Counted from the stretch's first letter, positions 51,963-60,984 are shown. The stretch: 64,000 bases of DNA from Thermacetogenium phaeum DSM 12270 (GCF_000305935.1 NC_018870.1:1009942-1073941), one strand, 5' to 3'. Numbers and translations are program-made. The notes: a model not told the origin generated them from the sequence alone.

Positions 51963-52238
51963 GTGGAAAGAGAAATCGAAGAGGCTGTAGCCATAAAATA
52001 TGAAAAGGACCGTCGTGCTGCTCCTCATGTTGTGGCGGCAGGGAAGGGCCCCCTGGCGCAGCGAATTGTGGAAGTCGCTGCCGCCGCTGGTGTGCCCGTT
52101 CTAAAAGAACCCCGAATTGCCGGCCTTCTGGCGAATCTTCCCCCCGGAACAGAAATCCCACCGGATCTCTATCAGGCAGTGGCCGAGATACTGGTCTTCA
52201 TTTACAGAATGGATCGGCGGTGTAGCGGGCGGAAGTGA
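51963..52238 (+). CDS. FlhB cytoplasmic-domain-like protein (YlqH)
   Basis: 91 residues from GTG 51963 behind AAAGGTGA. AVAIKYEKDRRAAPHVVAAGKGPLAQRIVEVAAAAGVPVLKEPRIAGLLANLPPGTEIPPDLYQAVAEILVFIYR is the C-terminal cytoplasmic domain of FlhB/YscU. The NPTH self-cleavage loop is not present: AAPHVVAAG takes its place. There is no membrane part. Stand-alone copies (YlqH) occur next to rnhB in several Firmicutes; their function is unknown. Confidence 0.85.
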   Translation: MEREIEEAVAIKYEKDRRAAPHVVAAGKGPLAQRIVEVAAAAGVPVLKEPRIAGLLANLPPGTEIPPDLYQAVAEILVFIYRMDRRCSGRK

Positions 52239-52255
52239 CCTGGGAGAGGTAAAAC

Positions 52256-53365
52256 ATGCGTATTGCTATTACCGATGCCCGGGAGGGTATGAAAGTTGCC
52301 CGGGATGTCTTCAGTAAAGACGGCCGGGTTCTGTTAAAGGCAGGCTCTCTGCTGACTGAAAGCTCGATACGGTACCTCAAAAAACAGGGTGTGATTGCCA
52401 TCGAGATCGAGGATAGGCTGTTGAGCGGCCGAAAACCCGTCCGGCCTAACAGCGATCCCGTCTGGCAGGAGATCATCAGCGAAGCCGAGCATACCGTGCG
52501 GGACATCTGGAACTCGGTCAGCCAGGGGAGAGGGATCCATATCTCCCGCATCGAGAGGATTGTTGACAGTATTATCCAGGAGCTGCTGCAAAGGGAAATT
52601 ACCTACCCGAAGCTGGTGGATATCAGGGCATTGGATGATTATACATTTACCCATTCTGTAAATGTCTGCGTTTTGTCTTTGATCATGGGTATCGCTAAAG
52701 GCTATTCGGAAGATGAATTATTCGAACTGGGCATCGGTTCTCTTCTGCATGACCTCGGTAAGATTATCATCCCGCCGGAGATTCTCGGCAAAGCGGATAC
52801 ACTAAGTGCCGAGGAAATGGAGATCGTGCGAAAGCACCCGGCGTACGGATTCAGTCTCCTCGTTCAGGAGTCGGAGATCAATATTAATTCCTCCTTGATC
52901 GCCTATCAGCACCATGAGCGTTATGACGGCAGTGGTTATCCGCGGGGTCTGAAAGGTGATGAAATACATGAATATGCTCAGATTGTGGCTATTGTCGACG
53001 TTTATGATGCCCTCACTACCGACAGGATTTACCGCAACAGGATTCAGCCCTATGAAGCGGTGGAAATGCTGATCGCCATGAGCGGCAGGGGTTTTAATCC
53101 GGATTATGTGAAGCTCTTCTTGAAAAATGTGGAGATTTATCCTGTTGGCAGTATCGTCGAGCTCAATAACGGTTCGCTGGGAATAATTACCGGCGTAGAT
53201 AAAAATATGCCGGTACGCCCGCAAATTTTGCTCCTTAAATGGGAGGGAGAACGGCTGGTTCCCACTGGCGATGAGGTCGATCTGATGAAAGAGGTCACAC
53301 TTTTTATTACTAGGGTGATTAAACTGGATAAGGAGCTGCTGGAAAAGGTGTTGGGTAATAGCTAA
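52256..53365 (+). CDS. HD-GYP domain protein, probable cyclic di-GMP phosphodiesterase
   Basis: 369 residues. The N-terminal region (1-55) resembles the small domain often preceding HD-GYP (AREGMKVARDVFSKDGRVLLKAGSLLTESSIRYLKKQGV). The HD-GYP domain (about 125-300) has SLLHDLGKIIIP and YQHHERYDGSGYPRGLKGDEI, and IVDVYDALTTDR. It probably hydrolyses c-di-GMP. It has no membrane or receiver domain. GGGAGAGG precedes ATG. Confidence 0.9.
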   Translation: MRIAITDAREGMKVARDVFSKDGRVLLKAGSLLTESSIRYLKKQGVIAIEIEDRLLSGRKPVRPNSDPVWQEIISEAEHTVRDIWNSVSQGRGIHISRIERIVDSIIQELLQREITYPKLVDIRALDDYTFTHSVNVCVLSLIMGIAKGYSEDELFELGIGSLLHDLGKIIIPPEILGKADTLSAEEMEIVRKHPAYGFSLLVQESEININSSLIAYQHHERYDGSGYPRGLKGDEIHEYAQIVAIVDVYDALTTDRIYRNRIQPYEAVEMLIAMSGRGFNPDYVKLFLKNVEIYPVGSIVELNNGSLGIITGVDKNMPVRPQILLLKWEGERLVPTGDEVDLMKEVTLFITRVIKLDKELLEKVLGNS

Positions 53366-53395
53366 TCTTATCCTGGAAAGGAAGGTTGTTCTTCA

Positions 53396-53749
53396 ATGGG
53401 GTCCGCCCGCAGTGTTGGTCTAAGGGGGGAAGAACTCGCCCTCTCTTTTCTTTCCAGGTTGGGTTATCACCTCCTGGAGAAGAATTACCGCTGCCGGCTT
53501 GGGGAGATCGATCTGATCATGAAAGACGGCCAGAATCTGGTCTTTATCGAAGTGAAGACCAGACGCAGCGACAGTTATGGAGCCCCGCAGGAGGCTGTAG
53601 GGCCGTTAAAGCAGGCTAAGATCAGGAAACTTGCCCGTTACTACTTGATGACGAAGGGGATCAGGGAGCAGCAGGTGCGCTTTGATGTTGTGGCCATTCG
53701 CTTTGGAGGAGGAAAATACCATATTGAGCATTTAAAGGGTGTATTTTAA
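53396..53749 (+). CDS. yraN: YraN family (UPF0102) nuclease-fold protein
   Basis: 117 residues. GEELALSFLSRLGYHLLEKNYRCRLGEIDLIMKDGQNLVFIEVKTRRSDSYGAPQEAV has the E..D..ExK arrangement of a restriction-endonuclease-like fold. It is usually located in the rnhB-yraN-comM region; its function is unproven. Followed 28 bases later by glcD. Confidence 0.93.
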   Translation: MGSARSVGLRGEELALSFLSRLGYHLLEKNYRCRLGEIDLIMKDGQNLVFIEVKTRRSDSYGAPQEAVGPLKQAKIRKLARYYLMTKGIREQQVRFDVVAIRFGGGKYHIEHLKGVF

Positions 53750-53776
53750 TATTAACCGCTGAGGAGAGGACATTGG

Positions 53777-55162
53777 ATGATTAAGGAAGAGGTTATCAAA
53801 GAGATCAGAAAAGTCGTCGGGGATGAAAACGTATTAGTATCTAAGGAAGATAGGCTCTGTTACGGTTATGACAGCACCCCAGTGGCTTATCTTCCCGATC
53901 TGGTGGTGCGCCCATCTTCTACCGAGGAGATCCGGACTATAGTAGAGCTGGCCAACCGGCACCTTTTCCCCATAATTCCGCGAGGAGCGGGAACAGGTTT
54001 GAGCGGCGGTTCCCTTCCTGTCGAAGGAGGGGTTGTCATCGACTTAACGAGGATGGACAGAATTCTGGAAATTGATGAAGAGAACCTGATCGCCGTTGTA
54101 GAGCCGGGTGTTGTCACATACCATCTTCAACAAGAAGTAGAAAGGAGAGGGTTGTTCTATCCTCCGGACCCGGCGAGCTTAAAAACGTCTACCATTGGGG
54201 GTAATGTTGCCGAGTGTGCCGGTGGACCCCGGGCCTTTAAGTACGGTGTTACGCGGGATTATGTGCTCGGGTTGGAGGTGGTTACCCCGACGGGACAGGT
54301 GATCGAAACAGGTGGTAAAACCGTGAAATCGGTGACCGGATATGACCTGACGCGGCTCTACACGGGTTCAGAGGGCACATTGGGAATTATAACCAAAATA
54401 TACCTGCGCCTTATCCCTCTACCGGAGGCCAAGAAGACCTTAATGGCAGTTTACGGGAAGCTGGATGATGCGGCGCGCAGCGTCACTCTCATCATAAAAG
54501 AGGGGATCATACCGGTTACTCTGGAGATAATGGACGACCGGACCATTCAGTGTGTGGAAAATTACCGGCATCTGGGGCTTCCCCTTGATGCAGAGGCGAT
54601 CCTGATCATCGAAGTCGACGGACCGCAGGTGTTGATCGAAGAGCAGGCTGGGAGAGTTGCCGCCCTCTGCCGGGATAATGGAGCTCGGGAGGTCAAGGTG
54701 GCGGAAACGGAGGAGGAGAGGGAGCAGATCTGGGCCTCCAGGCGGGCGGTTTCGGCCGCAGTGGTCCAGATCAAACCGACTAAGATCAGCGAGGATATTT
54801 CCGTTCCCCGGAGCGCCATTCCCGAGATGGTGAGAAGACTGAAGGAGATCGCCTCCCGTTACCGGCTGGATCTGGTGATATTCGGCCATGCCGGGGACGG
54901 GAACCTGCACCCGAACATCCTCTGCGATAAAAACGATCCCGACGAGATGGAGCGTGTTGAAAAGGCCATCGGAGAGCTTTTTCGGGCTGCGGTAGAGCTG
55001 GGAGGAACCCTATCAGGAGAGCACGGAATCGGTACCATGAAAGCGCCGTATCTCAAACTGGAAACGGGAGAAGCAGGCTATCAAGTAATGCAAAGCATTA
55101 AAAGTGCCCTGGATCCCAATAACATTCTCAATCCCGGTAAAATCTTCAGGAGTGACATTTAA
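53777..55162 (+). CDS. glcD: FAD-linked oxidase, glycolate/lactate dehydrogenase subunit GlcD
   Basis: 461 residues. FAD_binding_4 domain (about 40-180) with PRGAGTGLSGGSLPVEGGVVIDLTRM and VGGNVAECAGGPRAFKYGVTRDYVLGLEVV; the C-terminal domain carries FGHAGDGNLHPNI and LSGEHGIGTMKAPYL. It oxidises a 2-hydroxy acid, most often glycolate or lactate, passing electrons to the GlcF Fe-S subunit. Its stop overlaps the glcF start by one base (TAATG). Confidence 0.9.
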   Translation: MIKEEVIKEIRKVVGDENVLVSKEDRLCYGYDSTPVAYLPDLVVRPSSTEEIRTIVELANRHLFPIIPRGAGTGLSGGSLPVEGGVVIDLTRMDRILEIDEENLIAVVEPGVVTYHLQQEVERRGLFYPPDPASLKTSTIGGNVAECAGGPRAFKYGVTRDYVLGLEVVTPTGQVIETGGKTVKSVTGYDLTRLYTGSEGTLGIITKIYLRLIPLPEAKKTLMAVYGKLDDAARSVTLIIKEGIIPVTLEIMDDRTIQCVENYRHLGLPLDAEAILIIEVDGPQVLIEEQAGRVAALCRDNGAREVKVAETEEEREQIWASRRAVSAAVVQIKPTKISEDISVPRSAIPEMVRRLKEIASRYRLDLVIFGHAGDGNLHPNILCDKNDPDEMERVEKAIGELFRAAVELGGTLSGEHGIGTMKAPYLKLETGEAGYQVMQSIKSALDPNNILNPGKIFRSDI

Positions 55163-56406
55163 TGGACAAAATTGTAGCCCTCAAGCACCTCGATCGATGT
55201 AGCAAGTGTGGCAGCTGCCAGGCGGTGTGCCCCCTTTACGCCGAGACCAGGATGGAACCGCTTGTTGCCAGAGGGAAGCTTTTTCTCATTCGGAATTACC
55301 TGGAAGGGGAACTGGGTATCACCCGCAGGATGAAGGAGCTGATGAGCCTCTGTCTTTTGTGTAAAGCCTGCACCGCTCAGTGTCCCAACGGCATTCCTGT
55401 GGATCGACTGGTTTTGGGGATCCGGCAGGAGATTGCCAGAGAAAAGGGGATTTCTTTCGTCAAAAAGAACGTCTTCCAGCACCTGCTCCAGAACAACGGC
55501 AGGCTCACCATGGCGGCTAAGATGGCATATCTTTACCAAAAGAGCGGTTTGCAGTGGCTTGCGCGCAGGAGCCGGATCCTGGAGTTCTTGGGGGGAAATC
55601 TGGCGCGCAAGGAAGAACTGCTGCCGCAGATGGCCTCCAGACCCTTTCGCAGCCAGGTGCCGCAGCATTTTCCCTGTAACAGGCCGCGGCTTCGGGTGGG
55701 CTATTATACGGGCTGCCTCACCAATTATGTCTTCCCGGCTACCGGGCACGCGGTGATCGACGTGCTCCGCCGCCACCAGGTGGAAGTCGTGGTGCCCGAA
55801 CAGTGGTGCTGCGGTATTCCTGCTCTGGCCAGCGGGGACGAGGAAGCAGCAGCTAAACTGGCTCAAAAGAATGTCGAATCCTTCTTAAAGTCGGGAGTGG
55901 ACGCAGTTATCGTGGACTGCGCTTCCTGCGGCAGCATGCTGCGCTATTATGTTGAGCTGTTGGGAACAGAGGAAGCCCAAAGATTTTCGGAGAAGGTGCT
56001 GGATATCAGCCAATTCCTGGCCGATGCAGTGAGCTTTCAACCGGGAGAGAGGGAGGTGCCTCTCGTAGTTACCTATCATGACCCCTGTCACTTGAGAAGG
56101 GGGCAGGGGGTTGCTAAAGCTCCTCGCGACCTGATTAAGTCTTTGCCGGGGGTCATATTCAGGGAAATGAAGGAGGCCGATCGTTGTTGTGGAGCCGCCG
56201 GTTCCTTTAATTTAGCTCATTACGATTTGGCAAACAGGATCGGGCGCCGGAAGGTGCAAAACATCCTCCAGACGGGGGCGCAGGCGGTGGTAACGGGGTG
56301 CCCTTCCTGCATCATGCAGATCAGTCATCTCCTTGCCCGGGAAAATGCGCCTGTAAAAGTTATGCATATTGCGGAACTGATCAGCAGAACTTACTTGAAA
56401 AAATAG
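55162..56406 (+). CDS. glcF: (Fe-S)-binding oxidoreductase, GlcF-like
   Basis: 414 residues. Two 4Fe-4S motifs: CSKCGSCQAVCPLYAETR (near 12-29) and CLLCKACTAQCPNGIPV (about 66-82). Two CCG domains follow: YTGCLTNYVFP, CCGIPALASGDEEAA; YHDPCHLRRGQG, DRCCGAAGSFNL, as in heterodisulfide reductase subunit B. It accepts electrons from GlcD and probably passes them to a membrane or soluble carrier. No GlcE is present, so this is a two-subunit form. Confidence 0.9.
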   Translation: MDKIVALKHLDRCSKCGSCQAVCPLYAETRMEPLVARGKLFLIRNYLEGELGITRRMKELMSLCLLCKACTAQCPNGIPVDRLVLGIRQEIAREKGISFVKKNVFQHLLQNNGRLTMAAKMAYLYQKSGLQWLARRSRILEFLGGNLARKEELLPQMASRPFRSQVPQHFPCNRPRLRVGYYTGCLTNYVFPATGHAVIDVLRRHQVEVVVPEQWCCGIPALASGDEEAAAKLAQKNVESFLKSGVDAVIVDCASCGSMLRYYVELLGTEEAQRFSEKVLDISQFLADAVSFQPGEREVPLVVTYHDPCHLRRGQGVAKAPRDLIKSLPGVIFREMKEADRCCGAAGSFNLAHYDLANRIGRRKVQNILQTGAQAVVTGCPSCIMQISHLLARENAPVKVMHIAELISRTYLKK

Positions 56407-56545
56407 TTCAACCTTCTTAGCATCAACACGACAGAGATTGCTAGTTAACTTAATTAGAGCTCTGGGCAAGAGTGTACGGCCGTCAAAAGAGTGAGAGTCT
56501 CGGAATGAGCCGATATGTACGATATGTAATGTAAGGGGGGGTGTT

Positions 56546-57148
56546 ATGTTTTCCGCTGTATATGAAGAAGCAAGGTGTGCCTTTGCCGCCCGCTCACCTG
56601 GCGAAATGGCAGACTTGAGTGGAGCCATTTATGACTCCTCTGAAAAAACCATTCATGTCGCCTATTTCGGCAGGACATATCAGGTTTCCCACCCCGAGGG
56701 GACGATCAGCAGTCCCTACGACCCGGTAGAGTTGCCGCTTGAAGAAAAGGCTCTTATTCTTCAGTACCTTTCCCAGGCCACGGGGGAACCTTTAAGCGGA
56801 CGCTGGATCGCCTATGCGGAGCTGCCTAACGGTATGCTGCACAATCAGCCCTTTCGGGTGGAAGCAGTAGAACCACTGGCCGATACCTTCGGCAGCCGGC
56901 CCGAAAAGCTGGTGGAAGCGGCACACTACCTGGGAGGTTGGGAAATTGAGATCGGCGATGCCGCGGTGGTAATACCTGTTTTTAAAAGGCTCTATGTTGC
57001 CGTTGTTATATGGGTTGCCGATGACGAATTTCCTGCCAGTGCCAACATGGTGTTCGATGCCGCCGCTCCCAAGTATCTTTCAACGGCAGCCCTCTATGTT
57101 CTGGGATCGGTGGTTACAAAGCGCATAAAGAATGTGGTTGACCTTTAA
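56546..57148 (+). CDS. DUF3786 domain protein
   Basis: 200 residues. The ordering of YFGRTYQVSHPEG, PLEEKALILQYLSQATGEPLSGRWIAYAELPNG and DAAVVIPVFKRLYVAVVIWVADDEFPASANMVFDAAAPKYLSTAAL matches DUF3786, found in anaerobes with corrinoid/acetyl-CoA pathways. No cysteine cluster or membrane segment is evident. The function is unknown. GGGGGGTG precedes ATG 56546. Confidence 0.8.
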   Translation: MFSAVYEEARCAFAARSPGEMADLSGAIYDSSEKTIHVAYFGRTYQVSHPEGTISSPYDPVELPLEEKALILQYLSQATGEPLSGRWIAYAELPNGMLHNQPFRVEAVEPLADTFGSRPEKLVEAAHYLGGWEIEIGDAAVVIPVFKRLYVAVVIWVADDEFPASANMVFDAAAPKYLSTAALYVLGSVVTKRIKNVVDL

Positions 57149-57151
57149 TAG

Positions 57152-57181
57152 GTATAAAACGGCCCTTCCTTTATCATACTA
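57152..57181 (+). promoter_or_regulatory. Sigma-G-like promoter
   Basis: GTATA (57152-57156), 18-base spacer and CATACTA (57175-57181) fit both sigma-G boxes (GHATR and CATNHTA). It is 31 bases upstream of the carbohydrate-binding protein gene, suggesting forespore expression. Confidence 0.5.
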
Positions 57182-57212
57182 AGCGTAACGTTAAGTACAA
57201 GGAGGGGTTTTT

Positions 57213-57518
57213 ATGTATAATTTGCACCCAGGGTTTACAATATCGCCGGTTCCCAGCAAAGTTGGCGAAAAATGTAAGATCAGGTATCACGGGCTCCTAG
57301 CCACCTCGGGTGCTGACCAGGTGTGGTTGCGTACCGGATACGGGACGGGACCGTGGCAGAATATTTATGATTACCGTATGAATAAGGTTGGTCCCAACGA
57401 GTGGGAGCAAACTGTAGAAATCACCAGGGAAGGGCAATTTAACTTCTGTTTCAAAGACAGCGCCAACAATTGGGACAACAACAACGGCCTCAACTGGAGT
57501 TACACCATCAGAAGGTAG
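57213..57518 (+). CDS. Small carbohydrate-binding-module protein (CBM25/53-like)
   Basis: 101 residues forming a single beta domain: SKVGEKCKIRYHGLLATSGADQVWLRTGYGTGPWQNIYDYRMNKVGPNEWEQTVEI and FKDSANNWDNNNGLNWSYTI match starch/glucan-binding Ig-like modules in which the Trp residues stack on sugars. There is no signal peptide and no catalytic domain. AAGGAGGGG precedes ATG 57213. A sigma-G-like promoter suggests a spore-related role, which is inference. Confidence 0.75.
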   Translation: MYNLHPGFTISPVPSKVGEKCKIRYHGLLATSGADQVWLRTGYGTGPWQNIYDYRMNKVGPNEWEQTVEITREGQFNFCFKDSANNWDNNNGLNWSYTIRR

Positions 57519-57555
57519 TTTTTCCTACTCGGATGCTGCTTTTCATGAGGTTAAA

Positions 57556-57583
57556 AGAAAGAGGGGCTGGTACCCCTCTTTTT
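57556..57583. terminator. Bidirectional terminator
   Basis: AAAGAGGGG and CCCCTCTTT pair around CTGGTA, flanked by an A run on the left and T run on the right, between converging genes. Confidence 0.85.
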
Positions 57584-58061
57584 AATGTAATGATTTCTTG
57601 AAATCGTCGAGATTGTTGATGCCAAGGATCTTGCGCAGCTCCTGCTGCTGGCTTTCGTCCATGAGTTCATCAACAGATAGCGTATAATCGATGAGCTTTT
57701 CCGATATGTAGACGGGAGCCCCGGCTCGGAGTGCCAGTGCAATGGCATCACTCGGACGGGAGTCCAGGACGAGCTCTCCTGAGACGGTTTGAATGTACAT
57801 CTCCGCGTAGTAGGTGCCGTCTCTGATATCGTTGATAACAACACGGCGTATGGAAGCGCCTAAATTGTCGCAGAAGCTTTTCATGAGGTCATGGGTCATC
57901 GGTCTGGGGGTGATCACACCCTGCAGAGCCATGGCGATAGATTGGGCTTCGAAAGGCCCGATTGAGATTGGAAGGGCACGTTTTTGCGATTCGTCAACCA
58001 GCAGCACCACTGGGCTCAATGAGAGATCAAAGGCGATCTCCTTCACCTGAACCGGAATCAT
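57582..58061 (-). CDS. Bifunctional nuclease family protein (DUF151)
   Basis: 159 residues. MIPVQVKEIAFDLSLSPVVLLVDESQKRALPISIGPFEAQSIAMALQGV and LVLDSRPSDAIALALRAGAPVYISEKLID are the DUF151/BFN signature. Members have been reported to have DNase and RNase activity; the physiological substrate is unclear. The C-terminal DELMDESQQQELRKIL tail is typical of Clostridia. GGAGGAGG precedes ATG 58061. Downstream of comM, 43 bases apart, probably one unit. Confidence 0.88.
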   Translation of the reverse strand: MIPVQVKEIAFDLSLSPVVLLVDESQKRALPISIGPFEAQSIAMALQGVITPRPMTHDLMKSFCDNLGASIRRVVINDIRDGTYYAEMYIQTVSGELVLDSRPSDAIALALRAGAPVYISEKLIDYTLSVDELMDESQQQELRKILGINNLDDFKKSLH

Positions 58062-58103
58062 AACGCATTACCTCCTCCCATTTTAGTATAAAACAAATAT
58101 CAA

Positions 58104-59642
58104 CTACCAGAAAGGCCTGTCGAGGCACCGGTACTGCACCGCTTCGGCGAGATGCACCGGTTCAATCTGGACCGACTCTTCGAGATCGGCAATAGTTCGG
58201 GCAATCTTGAGCACGCGATCGTGTGCCCTCATGCTCATTTTTAGGTTGTGGAAGACCTGATGGAGCAAATCCCGACTTTCCTTTTTCAGTTGGCAAAAGG
58301 TTTTCAAGTGTTGGCTTTTCATCTGGGCGTTGCAGTGGACCCCTGTGTTGCGGAAACGCTCTTGCTGGATTTTGTGCGCCCTGACCACTCTCTTTCTGAT
58401 CTCTTGAGAGCTTTCTGCACTCTTTTCCGAGGACAGTTCGCTTAATTCCAGGCGGGGCACCTCGATTTGCAGGTCGATGCGGTCGAGAATTGGGCCGGAG
58501 ACGCGGCTGCGGTAACGCTGTGCCTGATAGGGAGTGCAAGTGCATTCTTTGTGAGGATCGCCCAGATGACCACAGGGGCACGGATTCATGGCGCCGACGA
58601 AGATAAAGCGAGCGGGGAAGGTGTAAGCACCGTGGGCGCGGCTGATTGTAACTACCCCCTCTTCAAGGGGCTGCCGCAGGGCTTCCAGCACATCCCGGCT
58701 GAACTCAGGCAGTTCGTCGAGAAAGAGGATGCCGTGGGTGGCGAAGCTGACCTCGCCGGGGTGGGGCACCCTTCCTCCGCCGATGATACTGACGGCAGAT
58801 GCTGTATGATGCGGCGCCCGGAAAGGCCTCTTGGAAATAACAGGCCGCTCCTTCGGAAGCAGTCCGGCAATGCTGTAAACCTTGGTCACCTCCAGGCATT
58901 CTTCCCAGCTCAAAGGGGGGAGAATGGACGGCAGGCTCCTGGCCAAAAGGGTTTTACCCGTACCGGGAGGCCCTACCATCAGGATGTTGTGCCCGCCTGC
59001 CGCAGCAATTTCCAGAGCGCGTTTGGCCTTTTCCTGTCCCTTAACGTCGGCAAAGTCCGGGTAACCCGTGGAATCGTCGTCCTCCAGCAATTGGGAACCG
59101 GTTTCCTCCGGAGCGGCAGGAAGCTCCCTTTCTCCTTTTAAGAAGGCGGCTACTTCATTAAGGTTGCCTGCTCCGAGAGCCGGCACCCCTTTGACAAGAG
59201 CAGCCTCCGACAGGTTGTCGAGGGGGATGATCAGGGTTTTCTCTGGGCTGTTTTGGTGAATACTGCCGGCCATTAAGAGCACGCCGGGAACGCGCCTAAT
59301 GGTGCCGTCGAGAGAAAGCTCCCCAACCAGGATGTGCTGTGGTATTTTGTCAAAGGGCAACTGTTCGGTAGCGGCAAGGATGCCGATCGCTATGGGGAGG
59401 TCGAACAGCGACCCCTCTTTTCTCAGATCGGCCGGGGCTAAATTGACCGTGACTCTTTTCAAGGGAAATTCAAATCCTGTATTTCTGATGGCGCTCCGCA
59501 CCCGTTCGGTGGCCTCCCTGACCGCGGGATCCGGGAGTCCTACGATTGTTATACAAGGCAGCCCTGGCGAAACATCCACCTCCACCCGAACATTGTGGGT
59601 TTCCATACCCAAGCAGCAGCAACTGTTGATGATGCTGAGCAT
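58104..59642 (-). CDS. comM: YifB/ComM-family Mg-chelatase-like AAA+ ATPase
   Basis: 512 residues. The N-terminal Lon-like domain (about 1-170) is followed by DVKGQEKAKRALEIAAAGGHNILMVGPPGTGKTLLARSLPSILPPL (Walker A), FRAPHHTASAVSIIGGG, ILFLDELPEF (Walker B) and an MCM-like hexamer core, with CPCGHLGDP as zinc-knuckle-like insert. The C-terminal domain has RAHDRVLKIARTIADL. ComM helicases drive branch migration during natural transformation or recombination. GAGGGATC precedes ATG 59642. Confidence 0.92.
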   Translation of the reverse strand: MLSIINSCCCLGMETHNVRVEVDVSPGLPCITIVGLPDPAVREATERVRSAIRNTGFEFPLKRVTVNLAPADLRKEGSLFDLPIAIGILAATEQLPFDKIPQHILVGELSLDGTIRRVPGVLLMAGSIHQNSPEKTLIIPLDNLSEAALVKGVPALGAGNLNEVAAFLKGERELPAAPEETGSQLLEDDDSTGYPDFADVKGQEKAKRALEIAAAGGHNILMVGPPGTGKTLLARSLPSILPPLSWEECLEVTKVYSIAGLLPKERPVISKRPFRAPHHTASAVSIIGGGRVPHPGEVSFATHGILFLDELPEFSRDVLEALRQPLEEGVVTISRAHGAYTFPARFIFVGAMNPCPCGHLGDPHKECTCTPYQAQRYRSRVSGPILDRIDLQIEVPRLELSELSSEKSAESSQEIRKRVVRAHKIQQERFRNTGVHCNAQMKSQHLKTFCQLKKESRDLLHQVFHNLKMSMRAHDRVLKIARTIADLEESVQIEPVHLAEAVQYRCLDRPFW

Positions 59643-59808
59643 TGTTTGATCCCTCGATCAACAACTACTTCCTGTATATCTATTCTTTTCAACCCCGTCT
59701 GTTTCCTGCCCGGGAACGAGTGACTCTTGAGGTTTTTTGCCGGCCTTTCTCCAGGCAGAGAATCCCCGTAGAATGCAGTTGTTCTGGTGGTGAAGGCGAA
59801 TTGCTCTC

Positions 59809-60279
59809 TTACGCGCGCAGTGTGGCTTTCAGCCTCGTTGTATTCAGCAGTAATCCGAGGGCATCTTGTATATCATTAACAATTACATCCGCTTTGCTGA
59901 TCGCTATTTGCGCGGCTCCTTCTTTTCCGATGACGGCTATGCCGAGGGCGGCTTTTTTCAGCATTAAGGTGTCGTTTACTCCGTTTCCGATAGCGACTAC
60001 TTTTTTTGGCCCCAGTGAATCTACAATTCTACCTTTTTCAAGAGTACCATTTTTGCTTGTGATTAGCTTAATATTTGCCTGTAATTCTCTGCACTTCTGA
60101 GAGGCCGTGCCGAAGGTATCCGCAGTAAGAATATGAATTTCTAAATACTCAGCCAATTGGTTTAATTGTTCTGCTACACCGCTAATTAGATTGCCGTCAA
60201 AGGCGATGGTACCGTTGTAATCAACGATCAGGTGCTGCAAGGAGAGGTCACCTTTACCGGGAATATTTATTTTGAGCAA
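59809..60279 (-). CDS. HAD-superfamily phosphatase, soluble P-type-ATPase-like
   Basis: 156 residues. Motif I is IVDYNGTIAFDG (DxNGT, like DKTGT), motif II ILTADT, motif III Lys in SKNGTLEKG, motif IV VAIGNGVNDTLMLKKA. This is the catalytic core of P-type ATPases without membrane segments, a known soluble group with unknown substrates. Excellent ribosome site GGAGGTGATC before TTG 60279. The region 59643-59808 between it and comM shows no gene. Confidence 0.85.
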   Translation of the reverse strand: MLKINIPGKGDLSLQHLIVDYNGTIAFDGNLISGVAEQLNQLAEYLEIHILTADTFGTASQKCRELQANIKLITSKNGTLEKGRIVDSLGPKKVVAIGNGVNDTLMLKKAALGIAVIGKEGAAQIAISKADVIVNDIQDALGLLLNTTRLKATLRA

Positions 60280-60605
60280 ATTTTGATCACCTCCAGACGT
60301 TTCAGTTCTATTGTAGCAAGATTCTCTAGGATGACTACAGCGTCCATATCGCCCGATGTGAAGTCACCGAAGAAGCCGGCGAAATGAGATCCGAAAGGGT
60401 GTCAATCAATTAATAAGTCGGGGTTCACACAGAAACTCCGCACCTGAGCCCTCAAGCCCTTACAGCGCAAGAAAGGCGGTATTACGGCAAAACTTTATAA
60501 ATTCGCATTTTTGGGTGCTGGCAGGCAGGAAAATACTCCACAAATAGCAAAAACCTCCTGGAAACAACAACACTCAAATCATCATCCCCAGGAGGTGCAC
60601 CACCG
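60280..60605. other. Gene-free stretch before the transposase remnant
   Basis: No coding frame is supported. Its right end has CCTCCTGG and CCAGGAGG (about 60564-60596), an inverted pair around the ribosome site of the following transposase, probably part of the old IS left end. Its left 20 bases carry the HAD gene's ribosome site. Confidence 0.4.
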
Positions 60606-60937
60606 ATGTCGAAACGGTGGCTTAAAGATTTTCTTCGATACATACACAAAGTTTTCCTGCCTGAAGGCAGGACTAAATGGGCAAAAGATAAAAGAAGAGA
60701 TCCCGAGATAGAACCGGGCACCATCTGGGCAACGCTTTTAATTGGCTTTGCTCTGCAGGTTCAGAGCCTGGAAGAACTAGAGCGAAGGGCGAGAAAAAGC
60801 TTTAAAAAGCTCCTACCCGGAGGGCAGCGGCCGCCCCCGGTGATGGCGGCTTTACCAAAGCCCCATTCATCAACAACTATTTGCGCAGCAAAAACAACCA
60901 CGTAGTAGTCCACTTAAAGGAGACCGCATGCACATAG
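60606..60937 (+). pseudogene. Internally deleted transposase
   Basis: The first frame gives MSKRWLKDFLRYIHKVFLPEGRTKW..RRDPEIEPGTIWATLLIGFALQVQSLEELERRARKSFKKLLPGGQRPP, a transposase-like N-terminus with good ribosome site. It then jumps to another frame reading GDGGFTKAPFINNYLRSKNNHVVVHLKETACT and a stop at 60935-60937, which looks like a later part of a DDE transposase around the second acidic residue. The middle, including the first Asp, is missing. The IS family is not certain. Confidence 0.65.
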
Positions 60938-60984
60938 TCAGGGACGCAGAAGGGGTATTCAACCGCCAGGCACCAGCCGATCAA

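Noticed and set aside
58467-59141. 224-codon plus-strand frame inside comM
   Set aside because: Antisense to strongly conserved AAA+ motifs; composition reflects the opposite strand's codon use.
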